Assembly (NCBI GenBank): GCA_022704885.1
Contig: JAKJFO010000004.1
Span: 1-61,772 of the forward strand
DNA: 61,772 nucleotides
From: Candidatus Rifleibacteriota bacterium
Lineage (GTDB): Bacteria; Riflebacteria; Ozemobacteria; Ozemobacterales; Ozemobacteraceae
Direction of reading: 5' to 3'
Shown: piece by piece, positions 17,572 to 27,396 of the stretch
How positions within the stretch are numbered: the stretch's first letter is position 1
Layout: the number at the start of each line of letters is the position of its first letter
Notes under the pieces: generated by a model
The model's input: the letters and a program-made list of their open reading frames with translations, nothing else
Told to the model about the DNA's origin: nothing
Databases searched by the model: none
Position numbers and translations under genes: made by a program

Positions 17572-19841
17572 ATGGGATAATGCTGTTGCCGAAAAGCCTT
17601 CAGGGAAAGTTTATTCTGATTTTTATAGCTCTGGTCATCGTGACCAACGGCCTTTTTGCCCTGGTGGCGTTTTCGCGCGAAAATATCTATACCGCAAAAG
17701 ATGCAGTTGAAGCTGCTGTTTTCCTGGGCAGCATCATGCAACGACCTGGAGTGTCCTACTTTGATAACGGTAACCCTGAAACACTTGACCGGGTTTTTCG
17801 CTACCGCACCGGAATTTCGGCTAAACTTCAGGTTACTCTCTACGACGCCAACTGGTGGCGCCTGTGGGGTGATGAAGCCAGAATTCCTCCTGAAGGGTTT
17901 CCTGATATGAGTCTGGTAAGAGCTGGCGACATGCTCAATGGCAGCGGAATTATCGATCGTGAAATGCTTTTTCCACTCAGCAACAACGATCAGATCCTCG
18001 GAACTATCGGTATCGGCATTCCTCGCGCCGACCTGCTGCGTGTGCGCGATACCGGTGGCGAGCTTCTGTTGATGCTGGTTCTCGGTTCCATTATTGGTAT
18101 CGCGGCCGCGGTGCTTCTGTCACGATCGCTTCTTGAGCAGCTTGAGCATCTTACAGACGGGATCGATGCTTTTGGCAGGGGGGATTATGCTGTTCAGGTC
18201 TCAATTTCAGGCGCTGGCGAAATCAAGGACCTCGCGGATTCCTTCAACAGTATGGCTCTTAAGGTGCAGGAAACTTTTCGTGAAAACCTTCAGCGTAATC
18301 GCGTAATCGATGAAAAACTCCAGGAACTCTGGGAAATCTATGAGTTAACGCGTAACATGAGTCTGAGTGTCGAGTTCAGTGTTATTCTCGAAAAGTTTCT
18401 CGAGAAAGCGCAGACGCTGTCTTTTAGCTGCAGCGGTCGTATCGTTCTGCAGAACAGATACAGCCAGAAGCTGGAATCAGCAGTTTCCAGCGAAGCTTCG
18501 CTGAAACTGGAGCATCTGGAAGTTTACGAAAACGCCCTGAACAACTGTTTTCTCGAAGGAACTCCAATAGAGGCGGCCACTGATGGCTGTTCGATGATTT
18601 TCGTGCCGTTGCTGACCGGCAGCCGCGTAAAAGGGGTTCTCTTTCTCTGCAAAAATGACAGTCATGGTTATTCTGAAGGCGTTCGCCGGTTTCTCGAGAC
18701 TATCGCACCGGTTGCCGCCTCGCTGATCGAAAATGCCGCTCTTTACGAAGAACTGGCGAACTGGAATCAGCATATGCAGAATATTCTTGCCAGCATCAAC
18801 TCAGGTTTGTTCGCAGTAGATCGCAAGACCAGCTTCATCATCAACAACGAACGTCTGCTCAGAATTACTGAATCCGATGCCTCGGGCACTGCCGAATTCA
18901 ACCTGCGGGAATTCTGTGAAACCATCCCTGACCGGAAATTTGCTGATGTATTCAAACAGGCTGTTGAAAATTATGTTGACGGCATTTTTGCCGGAAAGCT
19001 TCAGGAACAAAGAGTCAGCATGGAGCTTGAGCTCAATACCAGATCGGGTCGGCGAATCGTTGAGCTGCTGCTGACGCCTCTTTATGCCAGTTCCGATATT
19101 CGTGGGGCGCTGGTCGTCCTTAATGACATCAGTGAACAGAAGAACCGTGAACAGCAGATGGTCGAGACCGAAAAATGGGCTGTTCTCGGGCGTCTGGCCG
19201 CTTCAGTGGCGCACGAAATCAGAAATCCGCTGGTTGCCATACAGAGTCTGGTAGAAATCATTGGTGAAGAAGTGCAGGGCGACCTCAAGGAGCATGCACG
19301 GGTTGTGCTGGGTGAAGTACACCGTCTCAATCGTGTCGTTGCTGAATTGCTCAGTATGGTTCGGCCAGAAATGGCGAATTTGCGCTCATGCGACCTCAAG
19401 GACATTATCAGTGAGCTTATGTTGCTGATACGGCACGAGGCTTCGCGCAGCGGCGTCAAAATTGTTGTCAACTTTCCTGAAACTCTTGGCAAGATCAGTA
19501 TCGACGCTGAAAAAATCAAGCAGGCCATTCTGAACATCATTCTCAATGCAATTCAGGCGCTCAAGGACGGCGGGCAGATCGATATCAGTCTGACCGACTC
19601 GACCGACGCTCTTCAGATCTCGATTGCCAACAACGGTCCGGAAATTCCTGCGGAACTGCGCGAGAGAATTTTTGAGCCATTTTTTACGACAAAAGCCAGC
19701 GGTACAGGTCTTGGCCTGGCAATAACCCGCAAAATTGTCGAATTGCACGGAGGCCGGATGGAATTTGAGTCCGTCGCCGGTCTTACACTGTTCAGGATTA
19801 TATTGCCGCACGGAGAAACCAATGGTCAGGCCAATAGTTAA
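17568..19841 (+). CDS. Membrane sensor histidine kinase (HAMP-GAF-PAS)
   Basis: A 757-residue hybrid-input kinase of the NtrB/AtoS class. Membrane helices lie near 14-34 and 166-187, enclosing a periplasmic sensor of about 130 residues. A HAMP domain follows at 188-240, a GAF-like domain at about 265-395, and a PAS domain at about 400-520. The kinase core has [13 protein letters not shown] with predicted phospho-acceptor His549, the N box [10 protein letters not shown] and the G boxes [15 protein letters not shown]. It ends 20 bases inside the NtrC-type gene, making that regulator the obvious partner. Confidence 0.95.
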   Translation: MNGIMLLPKSLQGKFILIFIALVIVTNGLFALVAFSRENIYTAKDAVEAAVFLGSIMQRPGVSYFDNGNPETLDRVFRYRTGISAKLQVTLYDANWWRLWGDEARIPPEGFPDMSLVRAGDMLNGSGIIDREMLFPLSNNDQILGTIGIGIPRADLLRVRDTGGELLLMLVLGSIIGIAAAVLLSRSLLEQLEHLTDGIDAFGRGDYAVQVSISGAGEIKDLADSFNSMALKVQETFRENLQRNRVIDEKLQELWEIYELTRNMSLSVEFSVILEKFLEKAQTLSFSCSGRIVLQNRYSQKLESAVSSEASLKLEHLEVYENALNNCFLEGTPIEAATDGCSMIFVPLLTGSRVKGVLFLCKNDSHGYSEGVRRFLETIAPVAASLIENAALYEELANWNQHMQNILASINSGLFAVDRKTSFIINNERLLRITESDASGTAEFNLREFCETIPDRKFADVFKQAVENYVDGIFAGKLQEQRVSMELELNTRSGRRIVELLLTPLYASSDIRGALVVLNDISEQKNREQQMVETEKWAVLGRLAASVAHEIRNPLVAIQSLVEIIGEEVQGDLKEHARVVLGEVHRLNRVVAELLSMVRPEMANLRSCDLKDIISELMLLIRHEASRSGVKIVVNFPETLGKISIDAEKIKQAILNIILNAIQALKDGGQIDISLTDSTDALQISIANNGPEIPAELRERIFEPFFTTKASGTGLGLAITRKIVELHGGRMEFESVAGLTLFRIILPHGETNGQANS

Positions 19842-21225
19842 AAAAGGAAAAAGACCTTCGATTCTGCTTGTTGACGACGAAGCATCGGTATTATACACAC
19901 TCGAGGCTATTCTTAAGCCTGAGGGCTACCTGGTTGCCCGTGCCTCTTCGGCAGAAGAGGCTTATCAGCTGTTTCAGGCCGAATCGTTCGATCTTGTCAT
20001 CACCGATCTTACAATGCCCGGCGAGTCAGGCATGACACTGCTCGAAAAGCTTATTGCTGCCCGTCCGGATATTCTTGTCATCATGATTACCGCCTATGGT
20101 TCAGAAGCGGTAGCTGTAGAGGCAATGAAGCGTGGTGCCTACGATTACATGCCCAAGCCGTTTTCGAATGACGAACTGCGTCTGACGGTTCGGCGGGCGC
20201 TCGAAAAAGTCTCGCTGCGCATCGAAAACCAGCAGCTCAGACAGCAGCTGCATCAGCGCGAAGGACTGGCTGCTCTGATCGGTTCGAGCGAATGTATGCA
20301 GAATATTTATGATCTGATCGAGCGTGTCGGCCCAAACGATGTTACGGTGTTGATCACCGGCGAGTCTGGCACTGGCAAAGAGCTGGTGGCCAACGCGATT
20401 CACAGCCACAGCATGCGTCGCACCAACCCCTTCGTCAGGGTGAACTGCGCAGCTTTGCCTGAAAATCTGATCGAAAGTGAGTTGTTCGGTTACGAACGCG
20501 GTGCGTTTACCGGCGCTGTAAACCGACGCCTCGGCAAGTTCGAGATTGCCGATTCGGGTACGATTTTTCTTGATGAAATCGGCGAAATGAGTATGGCGAC
20601 TCAGACCAAGATTCTGCGAATTCTTCAGGAGCGCGAATTCGAAAGAATCGGTGGTAATCATACAATTCAGGTTGATACCAGAGTGATTGCCGCTACCAAT
20701 AGGGATCTGGTAAAGGGAATCGCTGATGGAGTCTTTCGCGAAGACCTCTATTACCGGCTCAACGTCATAAATATTCACCTGCCGCCTTTGCGTGAGCGTC
20801 TTGGCGATATTCCTGCGCTGGTCGATTCTTTTGCCCGGCGATATGCAGACAAGCTGGGGCGCAAATTTGAAAGCTTTTCTGAAAGCTTCATGGGACGGCT
20901 TGTGCAATACAGCTGGCCCGGTAATGTGCGTGAACTGCAGAATCTTATCGAAAAAGTCATAATTCTTGAAGATGAGAACGTGTTTCAGAACGATTCAAGC
21001 CGCTTTGCCATGCGTTCGCGCCTTGAAAACGAGAAATTCATCGAAGATGGAATGATGGCGATGAAATACAAGGAAGCGAAAGATCTGCTGCTCAAATCGT
21101 TCGAACGCAAATATTTCGAAGGACTGCTGGAAAAGGCTGGCGGCAACATGTCAGAGGCGGCCAGAATAGCCGGCATGCATCGCAAAAATCTTTATCTTAA
21201 ACTCAAAGAGCTGGGGATTGAATGA
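19822..21225 (+). CDS. Sigma-54 dependent response regulator, NtrC family
   Basis: A 467-residue activator of sigma-54 promoters. The receiver domain (about 13-125) keeps the acidic pocket D18/D19, the phospho-acceptor D62 ([10 protein letters not shown]) and K112 (YMPKPF). The AAA+ domain has Walker A GESGTGKE (180-187), the sigma-54 contact loop GAFTGA (227-232) and Walker [13 protein letters not shown] Fis-type helix-turn-helix closes the protein ([24 protein letters not shown]). I start at ATG 19822, with CGGAG six bases upstream; the longer frame to 19735 lies inside the kinase gene. Its stop directly abuts the stop of the opposing kinase. Confidence 0.97.
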   Translation: MVRPIVKKGKRPSILLVDDEASVLYTLEAILKPEGYLVARASSAEEAYQLFQAESFDLVITDLTMPGESGMTLLEKLIAARPDILVIMITAYGSEAVAVEAMKRGAYDYMPKPFSNDELRLTVRRALEKVSLRIENQQLRQQLHQREGLAALIGSSECMQNIYDLIERVGPNDVTVLITGESGTGKELVANAIHSHSMRRTNPFVRVNCAALPENLIESELFGYERGAFTGAVNRRLGKFEIADSGTIFLDEIGEMSMATQTKILRILQEREFERIGGNHTIQVDTRVIAATNRDLVKGIADGVFREDLYYRLNVINIHLPPLRERLGDIPALVDSFARRYADKLGRKFESFSESFMGRLVQYSWPGNVRELQNLIEKVIILEDENVFQNDSSRFAMRSRLENEKFIEDGMMAMKYKEAKDLLLKSFERKYFEGLLEKAGGNMSEAARIAGMHRKNLYLKLKELGIE

Positions 21226-22461
21226 TCATTGGCTTAGGGCTGGTGCGTCGGCGACTTTGAGATAGAAACTGCAGACGGTTCCCTGGTTTTCGTGAGATTC
21301 AATGTGAAGACTGGTGCCATGCCCGACAAGAATTTTTTCGCAAATTGCGAGACCAAGGCCTAGGCCGCTGGTCGGGCGGGTATCTGATTTAACTATCTGA
21401 TAAAACGGTGTTTTGATCATTTCGAGTTTGTCGGCAGGTATTCCGCAGCCGCTGTCAACTACCTTAACTTTGATCAATTGTGGCGAATGCCGCTCTATTT
21501 CGACACTTACCGATGATCCTTTGGCAGAGAACTTTATCGAGTTTTCGATGAGATTGCACAGCACCCGATGCATAAGTTCGGGATCAAAAATGACGGCCGG
21601 CAGATCTTTTTCGAAACTGATCTGTAGCGTTATACTGCGGTTTTCAGCGATCGGTCGCATCGAATCGACTGTCTCAGTTACTCGCGGTGGCAGCTTCTGA
21701 TGAACCAGATCGAACATCAGCTTGCCCGCCTCCATTCTGGCAAAATTCAGCATAGACGAAATCATCGAGTTAAGATGAGATGTATTTTTAAGTGAGACCT
21801 GCAGGGCTTTGGCCTGCTTTTCTGTCAACGGCCCCATCTTTTCGCTGGCGATAAGGTCGAGATAGCCTTTTATCGATACCAGAGGCGTTTTGAGTTCGTG
21901 GCTGAGAGTCGCCAGAAATTCTGATTTCAGGCGGTCAACCTCTTCAAGTTTCTTCAGACTGTTTTCTTTTTCGGCGATTCGCGCGGCCAGGTCTTTGGCT
22001 ACGCTCGCGGTATATTTGTTGTCTACGGCAGTCAGAGTTATGAAAGGCTCAACCTTTTGCAGACTGTCGAAATACCTGAACAAAATAACATAGCTTTCGG
22101 CTTCGTTATTGTCGTTGTTGAATTCGATATTTATCAGCAGCGGGTTTGATGGCAGAGTTCCGTTAGTTTGAAGACTTTCGAGAATTCTTTTTCCTTCCAG
22201 GCTTTGCCACAGCTTCTTGACCGCTGAGATAGACTCAATGTTCTGCCCGTTGCCAGCGAAAATGTCCTGAAAACTTTGGTTGGTCAGAATTATTTTCAGC
22301 TTGCGGTCAAATATCGCTACAGGCAGCATTGACTCTTCAAAAAGAGCATTGGTGAATATCTGCGTGTCGTGAACGTGGTTGCCGGATGCTGTCGGCTTTT
22401 TGCGGGCGGTTATGGCGATTATAAGAATGAACAGCGCCAGTGAAACTAACAGGCCGTACAT
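21226..22461 (-). CDS. PAS sensor histidine kinase with one N-terminal membrane helix
   Basis: A 411-residue kinase. One membrane helix (LVSLALFILIIAITA) is followed by a PAS-like domain (about 35-150), then the HisKA motif EFLATLSHELKTPLVSIKGY with predicted His188. The ATPase domain shows CNLIENSIKFS, DSGCGIP and SGLGLGLAICEKI. This is the standard PhoR/ResE-like core. The start is ATG 22461, which shares its A with the stop of the upstream gene (TGATG), so translation is likely coupled to the O-antigen ligase-like protein. No response regulator adjoins it on this strand. Confidence 0.93.
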   Translation of the reverse strand: MYGLLVSLALFILIIAITARKKPTASGNHVHDTQIFTNALFEESMLPVAIFDRKLKIILTNQSFQDIFAGNGQNIESISAVKKLWQSLEGKRILESLQTNGTLPSNPLLINIEFNNDNNEAESYVILFRYFDSLQKVEPFITLTAVDNKYTASVAKDLAARIAEKENSLKKLEEVDRLKSEFLATLSHELKTPLVSIKGYLDLIASEKMGPLTEKQAKALQVSLKNTSHLNSMISSMLNFARMEAGKLMFDLVHQKLPPRVTETVDSMRPIAENRSITLQISFEKDLPAVIFDPELMHRVLCNLIENSIKFSAKGSSVSVEIERHSPQLIKVKVVDSGCGIPADKLEMIKTPFYQIVKSDTRPTSGLGLGLAICEKILVGHGTSLHIESHENQGTVCSFYLKVADAPALSQ

Positions 22462-25010
22462 CAATTCTGCTCCTGAATGTCCTGTTGCGGCGGTTCTGGC
22501 GGCCTGCTTTCGCTGGCTGCTTCGTTTCTGCCGGTTTCCCGGTAAAATTGTCTGAGGCTTTCGAAACGCTCATTCTTCAGACTCTTCCATTCCTGTGGGC
22601 ACTGACTCCAGGCAAGTTCCAGCAGTTCCTGGGCTTCGGCAAGCTTTCCCTGTTTCCAGTAAAGGCTGCCAAGACTGTGGGCAACCATCAGCAGATCGGC
22701 AAGAGGTGGCGGTTCACTGCGTTTTATATTCTGATATGCGCTTTCAAGAAGATTTGCCGCTCGATCCAGATCCTGATTCAGGGTGGCGAGAGTGTAGCCG
22801 ACAGCATTCATCAGACGGGTGTTGTTCGGCGCTTTTTCGAGAGCCTTTTCAAACAGTTCCAGCGCCTCTTCGTATTTCTGGCTTCGCGAAAGCACCATAC
22901 CATGCAGATATATATAATCGACGTTCTCTTTGAGCTCGCTTTTGATCTGCAGCAGATATTCCTGGCATTTGTCGTAACTGCCGCGGTTTGCCAGCAGGGC
23001 TGCAAGATTGAGTCTGATCTGATCGGCTGCCGCCCGCTCGTTTATGTCAGGCGGAACCAGCAGGAGTCCTTCTTCAAAAATTTTCTCGGCTTCGGTCTGC
23101 TTTCCTTCCATAAGCAGAATGCGGCCCAGAAGATCGTATGTCCTTGGTGACTGGCTCCAATGAAGACTTTTCAGGGCGTATTTGTGGGCCTCAAGTATCT
23201 GTCTGCGCTCAAAAAGAATTCTGGCGAGTTCGAAGTTGGTATTGTAAACATTGGGCACGATAGAGTCCAGTCGTTTCAGAATATCCTGGGTTTCGTCGAG
23301 TCTGTTCTGCTGCTCAAGCGCTAACGCCAGCCCATAATGGGCTTTCAGCGACTGTGGATTTGCCTGAATGGCCGCTTCAAAAGCGGTCTGACTTTCTGGG
23401 TAGCGCTGTTCTGCGAGCGAATTTTCACCAAGTTCAAGGTTTACCTGTTCTCTGTGGTAGGCTATCTGGAAATTGTAGGCGGTGAACACATACAGGGCTG
23501 GCAGACAGATAAAAACGAGCGACAGAAAAGAAAAACGCCGTTTCCATGCGATGTCGCGCAGGCAGACTGAAAAGTGCAGACTGAAGAGAAGGGTGGCAAA
23601 AGCTGTCAGCGGCAGAATCGAAACACTGTTGTTGAAAAGGCCGTTAAATGCAAAGGTCAGCAGGGCTGCCAGTGTCGTTTTGGCTAGGTTCGCCGGCGCC
23701 GCTGTTGCATTGGTTGTCATGTTGATAAAAAGATTATGTAACCCGAATGCGATTATGGCGACCGGGTATGAATAAATCAGAGCACCGGCTCCGATCAAAC
23801 CGGTGCAATAGCATAAAGGCGCGACCACTGCCACGAGAACTACCGACTTCCATGAGAGATTGTCGTCGGCACAGGAAGAGCTCGCATTATTTTCAAGCTG
23901 CTGGCTTTTAAAACGCCGCCAGGTACCGCAGCCATAAACTACTGCCAGTATGCTGCAGATGGCAAAAAGACCGGCAAAACCAATTTCAGCGAGCATTGTC
24001 ACCGGCCACGAATGTGGGTCGTCGTTGTATGGCTTGAGGCCCATAGCTGAGCCGGTGGGTGGTCGCTGCAGCGGCATAAGATAAGGCGTTGCTCCCGGGC
24101 CCATGCCAAGCAGCGGGTTTGCCATGAAAATCTCGTAGCCCATCTGCCAGTTGATGATTCTGGTGATGACGGGAAAGTCTCGATAGGCGAAATTTCCTGA
24201 GGTTTCCCAGGGATAGGTGGAAGTTGCATAATAGACCAGGCCATGCGCACCGGTCAGGATGAGAGCGAGCAAAAGCCCGGAAACGAACGACGAACGGCGT
24301 AGCAGGCGCCCGGGACGGACTTCCCAGAAGTTGCAGGTTAACAGGAATATGCCGAACAGCATGGTAACTATGCCGCCAACTCGACCGCTCATGACAACTG
24401 CCAGAATTTGAACAGCGCTCATCGTCAGAAAAAGAAACCGGGTCGACCTTTTCCGATAAGACTGGTTCAGCGACAGCCCAAGGCTGATGATGACCGTCAT
24501 TGCCAGAAAGGCTGAATAGAAGTTAGGGTTAGAGAGCGTTCCAACCATGCGGTAGCTGGATGCCCAGTTGATCACGTCCAGCCCGAAATACTGAAAAAGA
24601 CCATAAATGGCCATGAGAAATCCACTTAATGCTGCCATTGACGCGATGTTCAGGTTGTCGGCCTGATGACGGCCAAGTCTGAGAAATCCGGCAAGAACCA
24701 TCAGGCTCAGCCAGGTCAGCGCGGTGCGCAGGCTCACAATAAAGTTCGACATCAGGGTGGTAGCGGTGATAATGGCAAAGAGCAGCAGAAAAGCCCTGAC
24801 AAAAGGAACCTGATACTGGCGGGGTCTGAAAAACAGAAATATTACCGACAACAGACATATGGCAACTGCAGTTGCTGCATAGATCACCCAGCCCTGAAAC
24901 AGAAAGGGGTCATCGGAACCTGTGGTAATCAGCCAGGGAATGCTTACAAGGCAGGCTGAGACAGTGATCCCGCTGATTCTGAGCAGATTGTTCAGTGATG
25001 CTGGCAGCAT
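22461..25010 (-). CDS. O-antigen ligase/polymerase-like membrane protein with TPR tail
   Basis: An 849-residue protein. The first 500 residues form roughly a dozen membrane helices. A large loop near 300-345 holds GMGPGATPY and DDPHSWPVTMLAEIGFAGL, matching the Wzy_C/WaaL-like domain (PF04932 type), in which a loop His or Arg acts in sugar transfer. Residues about 520-820 are TPR repeats (for example AEQRYPESQTAFEAAIQANP). WaaL enzymes join O-antigen or related polymers to lipid carriers or proteins; some family members glycosylate pilins, which is noteworthy given the pilin genes at 54943. The substrate cannot be told from sequence. It starts one base after the DUF192 stop. Confidence 0.85.
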   Translation of the reverse strand: MLPASLNNLLRISGITVSACLVSIPWLITTGSDDPFLFQGWVIYAATAVAICLLSVIFLFFRPRQYQVPFVRAFLLLFAIITATTLMSNFIVSLRTALTWLSLMVLAGFLRLGRHQADNLNIASMAALSGFLMAIYGLFQYFGLDVINWASSYRMVGTLSNPNFYSAFLAMTVIISLGLSLNQSYRKRSTRFLFLTMSAVQILAVVMSGRVGGIVTMLFGIFLLTCNFWEVRPGRLLRRSSFVSGLLLALILTGAHGLVYYATSTYPWETSGNFAYRDFPVITRIINWQMGYEIFMANPLLGMGPGATPYLMPLQRPPTGSAMGLKPYNDDPHSWPVTMLAEIGFAGLFAICSILAVVYGCGTWRRFKSQQLENNASSSCADDNLSWKSVVLVAVVAPLCYCTGLIGAGALIYSYPVAIIAFGLHNLFINMTTNATAAPANLAKTTLAALLTFAFNGLFNNSVSILPLTAFATLLFSLHFSVCLRDIAWKRRFSFLSLVFICLPALYVFTAYNFQIAYHREQVNLELGENSLAEQRYPESQTAFEAAIQANPQSLKAHYGLALALEQQNRLDETQDILKRLDSIVPNVYNTNFELARILFERRQILEAHKYALKSLHWSQSPRTYDLLGRILLMEGKQTEAEKIFEEGLLLVPPDINERAAADQIRLNLAALLANRGSYDKCQEYLLQIKSELKENVDYIYLHGMVLSRSQKYEEALELFEKALEKAPNNTRLMNAVGYTLATLNQDLDRAANLLESAYQNIKRSEPPPLADLLMVAHSLGSLYWKQGKLAEAQELLELAWSQCPQEWKSLKNERFESLRQFYRETGRNEAASESRPPEPPQQDIQEQN

Positions 25011-25011
25011 G

Positions 25012-25542
25012 TTAATCTGAATAGAGCAGCGTTAATGGGATTTCGAGTCTGTCGCCATGCTTCAGCGCAAGTCGTTCGATACTGCCGGCCTTCAATTCGA
25101 GAGCATACTGTGCCGGTAACTCGGAAACATAGTGTGCCAGACTTCTCTCGGGAAGGCCGTAGCCGGGTTGCATGTCTTTGATCCAGCCGTTGATTTCAAG
25201 GTTTTCTGTAAAAAATACAAGATCGAGCGGGATTCGGGTGTTTTTCATCCAGAAAGACATTATCTGTGGCGCTTCATAAATAAAAAGCATGCCCTGGTTC
25301 TCGGCGATCGAATCGACATACATCAGACCTTTGGCTTTCTCTGGATAAGTGCGGGCGAGCCAGATCGTCAGACGATGCCCTGCCAGAGTAGCTTCAGCTG
25401 CCTGCAATGTCTGAGCTGAGTCGGCAGATGGTGATTCGGCGTGAACGTCGCTGCGGCAGGCTGCCAGACATACCGTCAAAAAAAGCAGGGCAGCGATGCC
25501 GGCTTTGCAGAAATTGTCATTTAATCGAGCATTCAGTTTCAC
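25012..25542 (-). CDS. DUF192 lipoprotein
   Basis: A 176-residue protein with a signal peptide ending in a lipobox (LAAC), then a DUF192 domain: PEKAKGLMYVDSI, GMLFIYE, MSFWMKNTRIPLDLVFF and YALELKAGSIERL. DUF192 proteins are usually secreted and their role is unknown. Translation starts at a GTG whose bases overlap the ptsI stop (GTGA), so it is probably coupled to ptsI. A longer start is excluded because the gene begins inside ptsI. Confidence 0.92.
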   Translation of the reverse strand: MKLNARLNDNFCKAGIAALLFLTVCLAACRSDVHAESPSADSAQTLQAAEATLAGHRLTIWLARTYPEKAKGLMYVDSIAENQGMLFIYEAPQIMSFWMKNTRIPLDLVFFTENLEINGWIKDMQPGYGLPERSLAHYVSELPAQYALELKAGSIERLALKHGDRLEIPLTLLYSD

Positions 25543-27284
25543 TGTAATCCGAGTTTAACGTTAATTTTATCGAGTGCGCGTTCGATCTCTTCAGAAGTAT
25601 CGAGGTGCAGCAGGGGTTCTATGAGCTTTTCCATTTCGGCAGCCGATACGTTGCGCACAATCTGCTTTACGGCAGGTATCAAAATCGAGTTCATCGAGAG
25701 TTCACGCAGGCCCAGACCGAGAAGCAGAACTGTGTAGCGGATGTCACCGGCTATCTCGCCGCAAAGGCTGACTCTGATGTTGTGCTGGCGGGCAACCTTT
25801 ACCACATGCGCTATCAGCTGAATGACCGCAGGATTTGCCGGCTGATACAGATGAGAAACCTTTGAATTGGTGCGATCTACAGCCAATGTGTATTGAACCA
25901 GGTCGTTGCTGCCTATAGCAAAAAAATCGACTTCTTTGGCAAATCTGTCTGCCAGCAGAGCTACCGAAGGTATCTCGACCATGATGCCGATTTTCAGATT
26001 TTCGGGGTTTGGTTCGTTGGCTCTGATCAGATCTTCGTGCGCCTGATTGAGCAGTTGCTTGATCTTGCGAAGTTCTTCGATATTAGAAATCATCGGAAAA
26101 AGTATGCCGACCTGGCCGGGCTTTGCCAGAGCGGCTGCCCTTAGAATCGCACGAATCTGAGTGGTGAAGACTTCCTGGCAGTCGAGGGCCATTCTTACCG
26201 CCCGCCAGCCAAGTTCCGGATTCCTTTCGAGCGCATTGCCCATCAGGTGCGAAATTTTATCGCCGCCGATATCGATGGTTCTGATGGTTATGCTGGCCCC
26301 GTTGACCTTGCCGATGACTTCTGAATAAGCCTGAAATAACTCATTCTCGGTTGGGAAAGAGCGGCGGGTCAGATAGGCGAATTCCGTGCGATAAAGCCCG
26401 ATACCGTCTGCCCGGTTGGCATTTACCGCATCGAGGTCACTTAACTGCCCGATATTGGCTTTTAGAGATACCTGAACTCCGTCAGTCGTGACCGAGGGTT
26501 CTGACAGACTGGCAAGAACCTTCTGCTGGCGTTGCCGATAACTTTCGAGTTCGCCGGTATATCTGAGGCGCAGGCTTTCATCGGGATTCAAGATGATCTG
26601 GCCGCTGCTGCCGTCGATGATTGCAAAATTTCCACTGTGCGCTTTCTGCATCAGATCCTTGACCTGTATCAGCGCCGGAATTCCCAGTGAGCGTGCAAGA
26701 ATAGAAGCATGCGATGTCGGCGTGCCTTCTTCGATCGCAATGCCGCGAATGCGACCGGGATTGAAACCAACGATCTCTGACGGCGTGAGGTCTTCGGCCA
26801 CGATGATAATGCCGTCTTCAAATTGTTTGTTGATATTCGAAGATGATTTGCGTTTTCGGCAGTTTTTGAGAATACGTTTGCCGACATCCATGATGTCGAT
26901 AGCCTTACCCTGAAACTGCGGGTCAGGCAGGTTTCTGAAAAAATTGCTGTAATCTTTGATTACACTGCCGACCACCGACTGTACGTCATGCATCTGCTCC
27001 CGGATTCTTTTGCTGACTTCTTTTTGCAGGTCCGGGTCGTCAATCAGCGTCAGATGCGCCTGAAAAATGTTGGAAATTTCGAGACTGCTTTTGATCTGTG
27101 GCAATTCGAGCAGCTGGCTGATTTCACTGCGCGAGATCTCGATGGCATTCTTGAAGCGCTCTATTTCTGCTTCGGTTTCGCTGGCGGGAATTGTACTGCT
27201 CTCAATGTTCTCAAGCTGAATGTGCCTGAGACAATAAATCTGCCCCAGTGCATAGCCAGGGGAAATTGCCAGCCCTTTTAACAT
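25539..27284 (-). CDS. ptsI: Phosphoenolpyruvate-protein phosphotransferase (enzyme I)
   Basis: Transfers phosphate from phosphoenolpyruvate to HPr, the first step of the sugar phosphotransferase system. The swivel domain holds the phospho-His in GTPTSHASILARSLGIPALI (His192). The barrel domain has DGIGLYRTEFAYL, RTIDIGGDK, GSNDLVQYTLAVDR and the catalytic cysteine in VSLCGEIAGD. At 581 residues it is normal. No HPr or enzyme II gene is present nearby, so it may serve a regulatory PTS or an HPr encoded elsewhere. It heads a minus-strand operon with DUF192, the ligase-like protein and a kinase. AAGG lies seven bases before the ATG. Confidence 0.96.
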   Translation of the reverse strand: MLKGLAISPGYALGQIYCLRHIQLENIESSTIPASETEAEIERFKNAIEISRSEISQLLELPQIKSSLEISNIFQAHLTLIDDPDLQKEVSKRIREQMHDVQSVVGSVIKDYSNFFRNLPDPQFQGKAIDIMDVGKRILKNCRKRKSSSNINKQFEDGIIIVAEDLTPSEIVGFNPGRIRGIAIEEGTPTSHASILARSLGIPALIQVKDLMQKAHSGNFAIIDGSSGQIILNPDESLRLRYTGELESYRQRQQKVLASLSEPSVTTDGVQVSLKANIGQLSDLDAVNANRADGIGLYRTEFAYLTRRSFPTENELFQAYSEVIGKVNGASITIRTIDIGGDKISHLMGNALERNPELGWRAVRMALDCQEVFTTQIRAILRAAALAKPGQVGILFPMISNIEELRKIKQLLNQAHEDLIRANEPNPENLKIGIMVEIPSVALLADRFAKEVDFFAIGSNDLVQYTLAVDRTNSKVSHLYQPANPAVIQLIAHVVKVARQHNIRVSLCGEIAGDIRYTVLLLGLGLRELSMNSILIPAVKQIVRNVSAAEMEKLIEPLLHLDTSEEIERALDKINVKLGLQ

Positions 27285-27309
27285 GAAAAAACCTTGAATT
27301 CAAAGTTAC

Positions 27310-27333
27310 GACATCATATCATGATCTGATGTC
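27310..27333. promoter_or_regulatory. Inverted repeat in the ptsI/surE divergent promoter region
   Basis: Arms GACATCA (27310-27316) and TGATGTC (27327-27333) are perfect complements across ten bases, and the spacer itself contains the palindrome ATCATGAT. It lies 26 bases before ptsI and 64 bases before surE, fitting an operator for a dimeric regulator. A hairpin function is the alternative. Confidence 0.45.
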
Positions 27334-27396
27334 AGCCGCAAGTTTTTTTAGTTATACATCGCCGATTCACAGCACGTTTCAAGCACTGGAGGTAGT

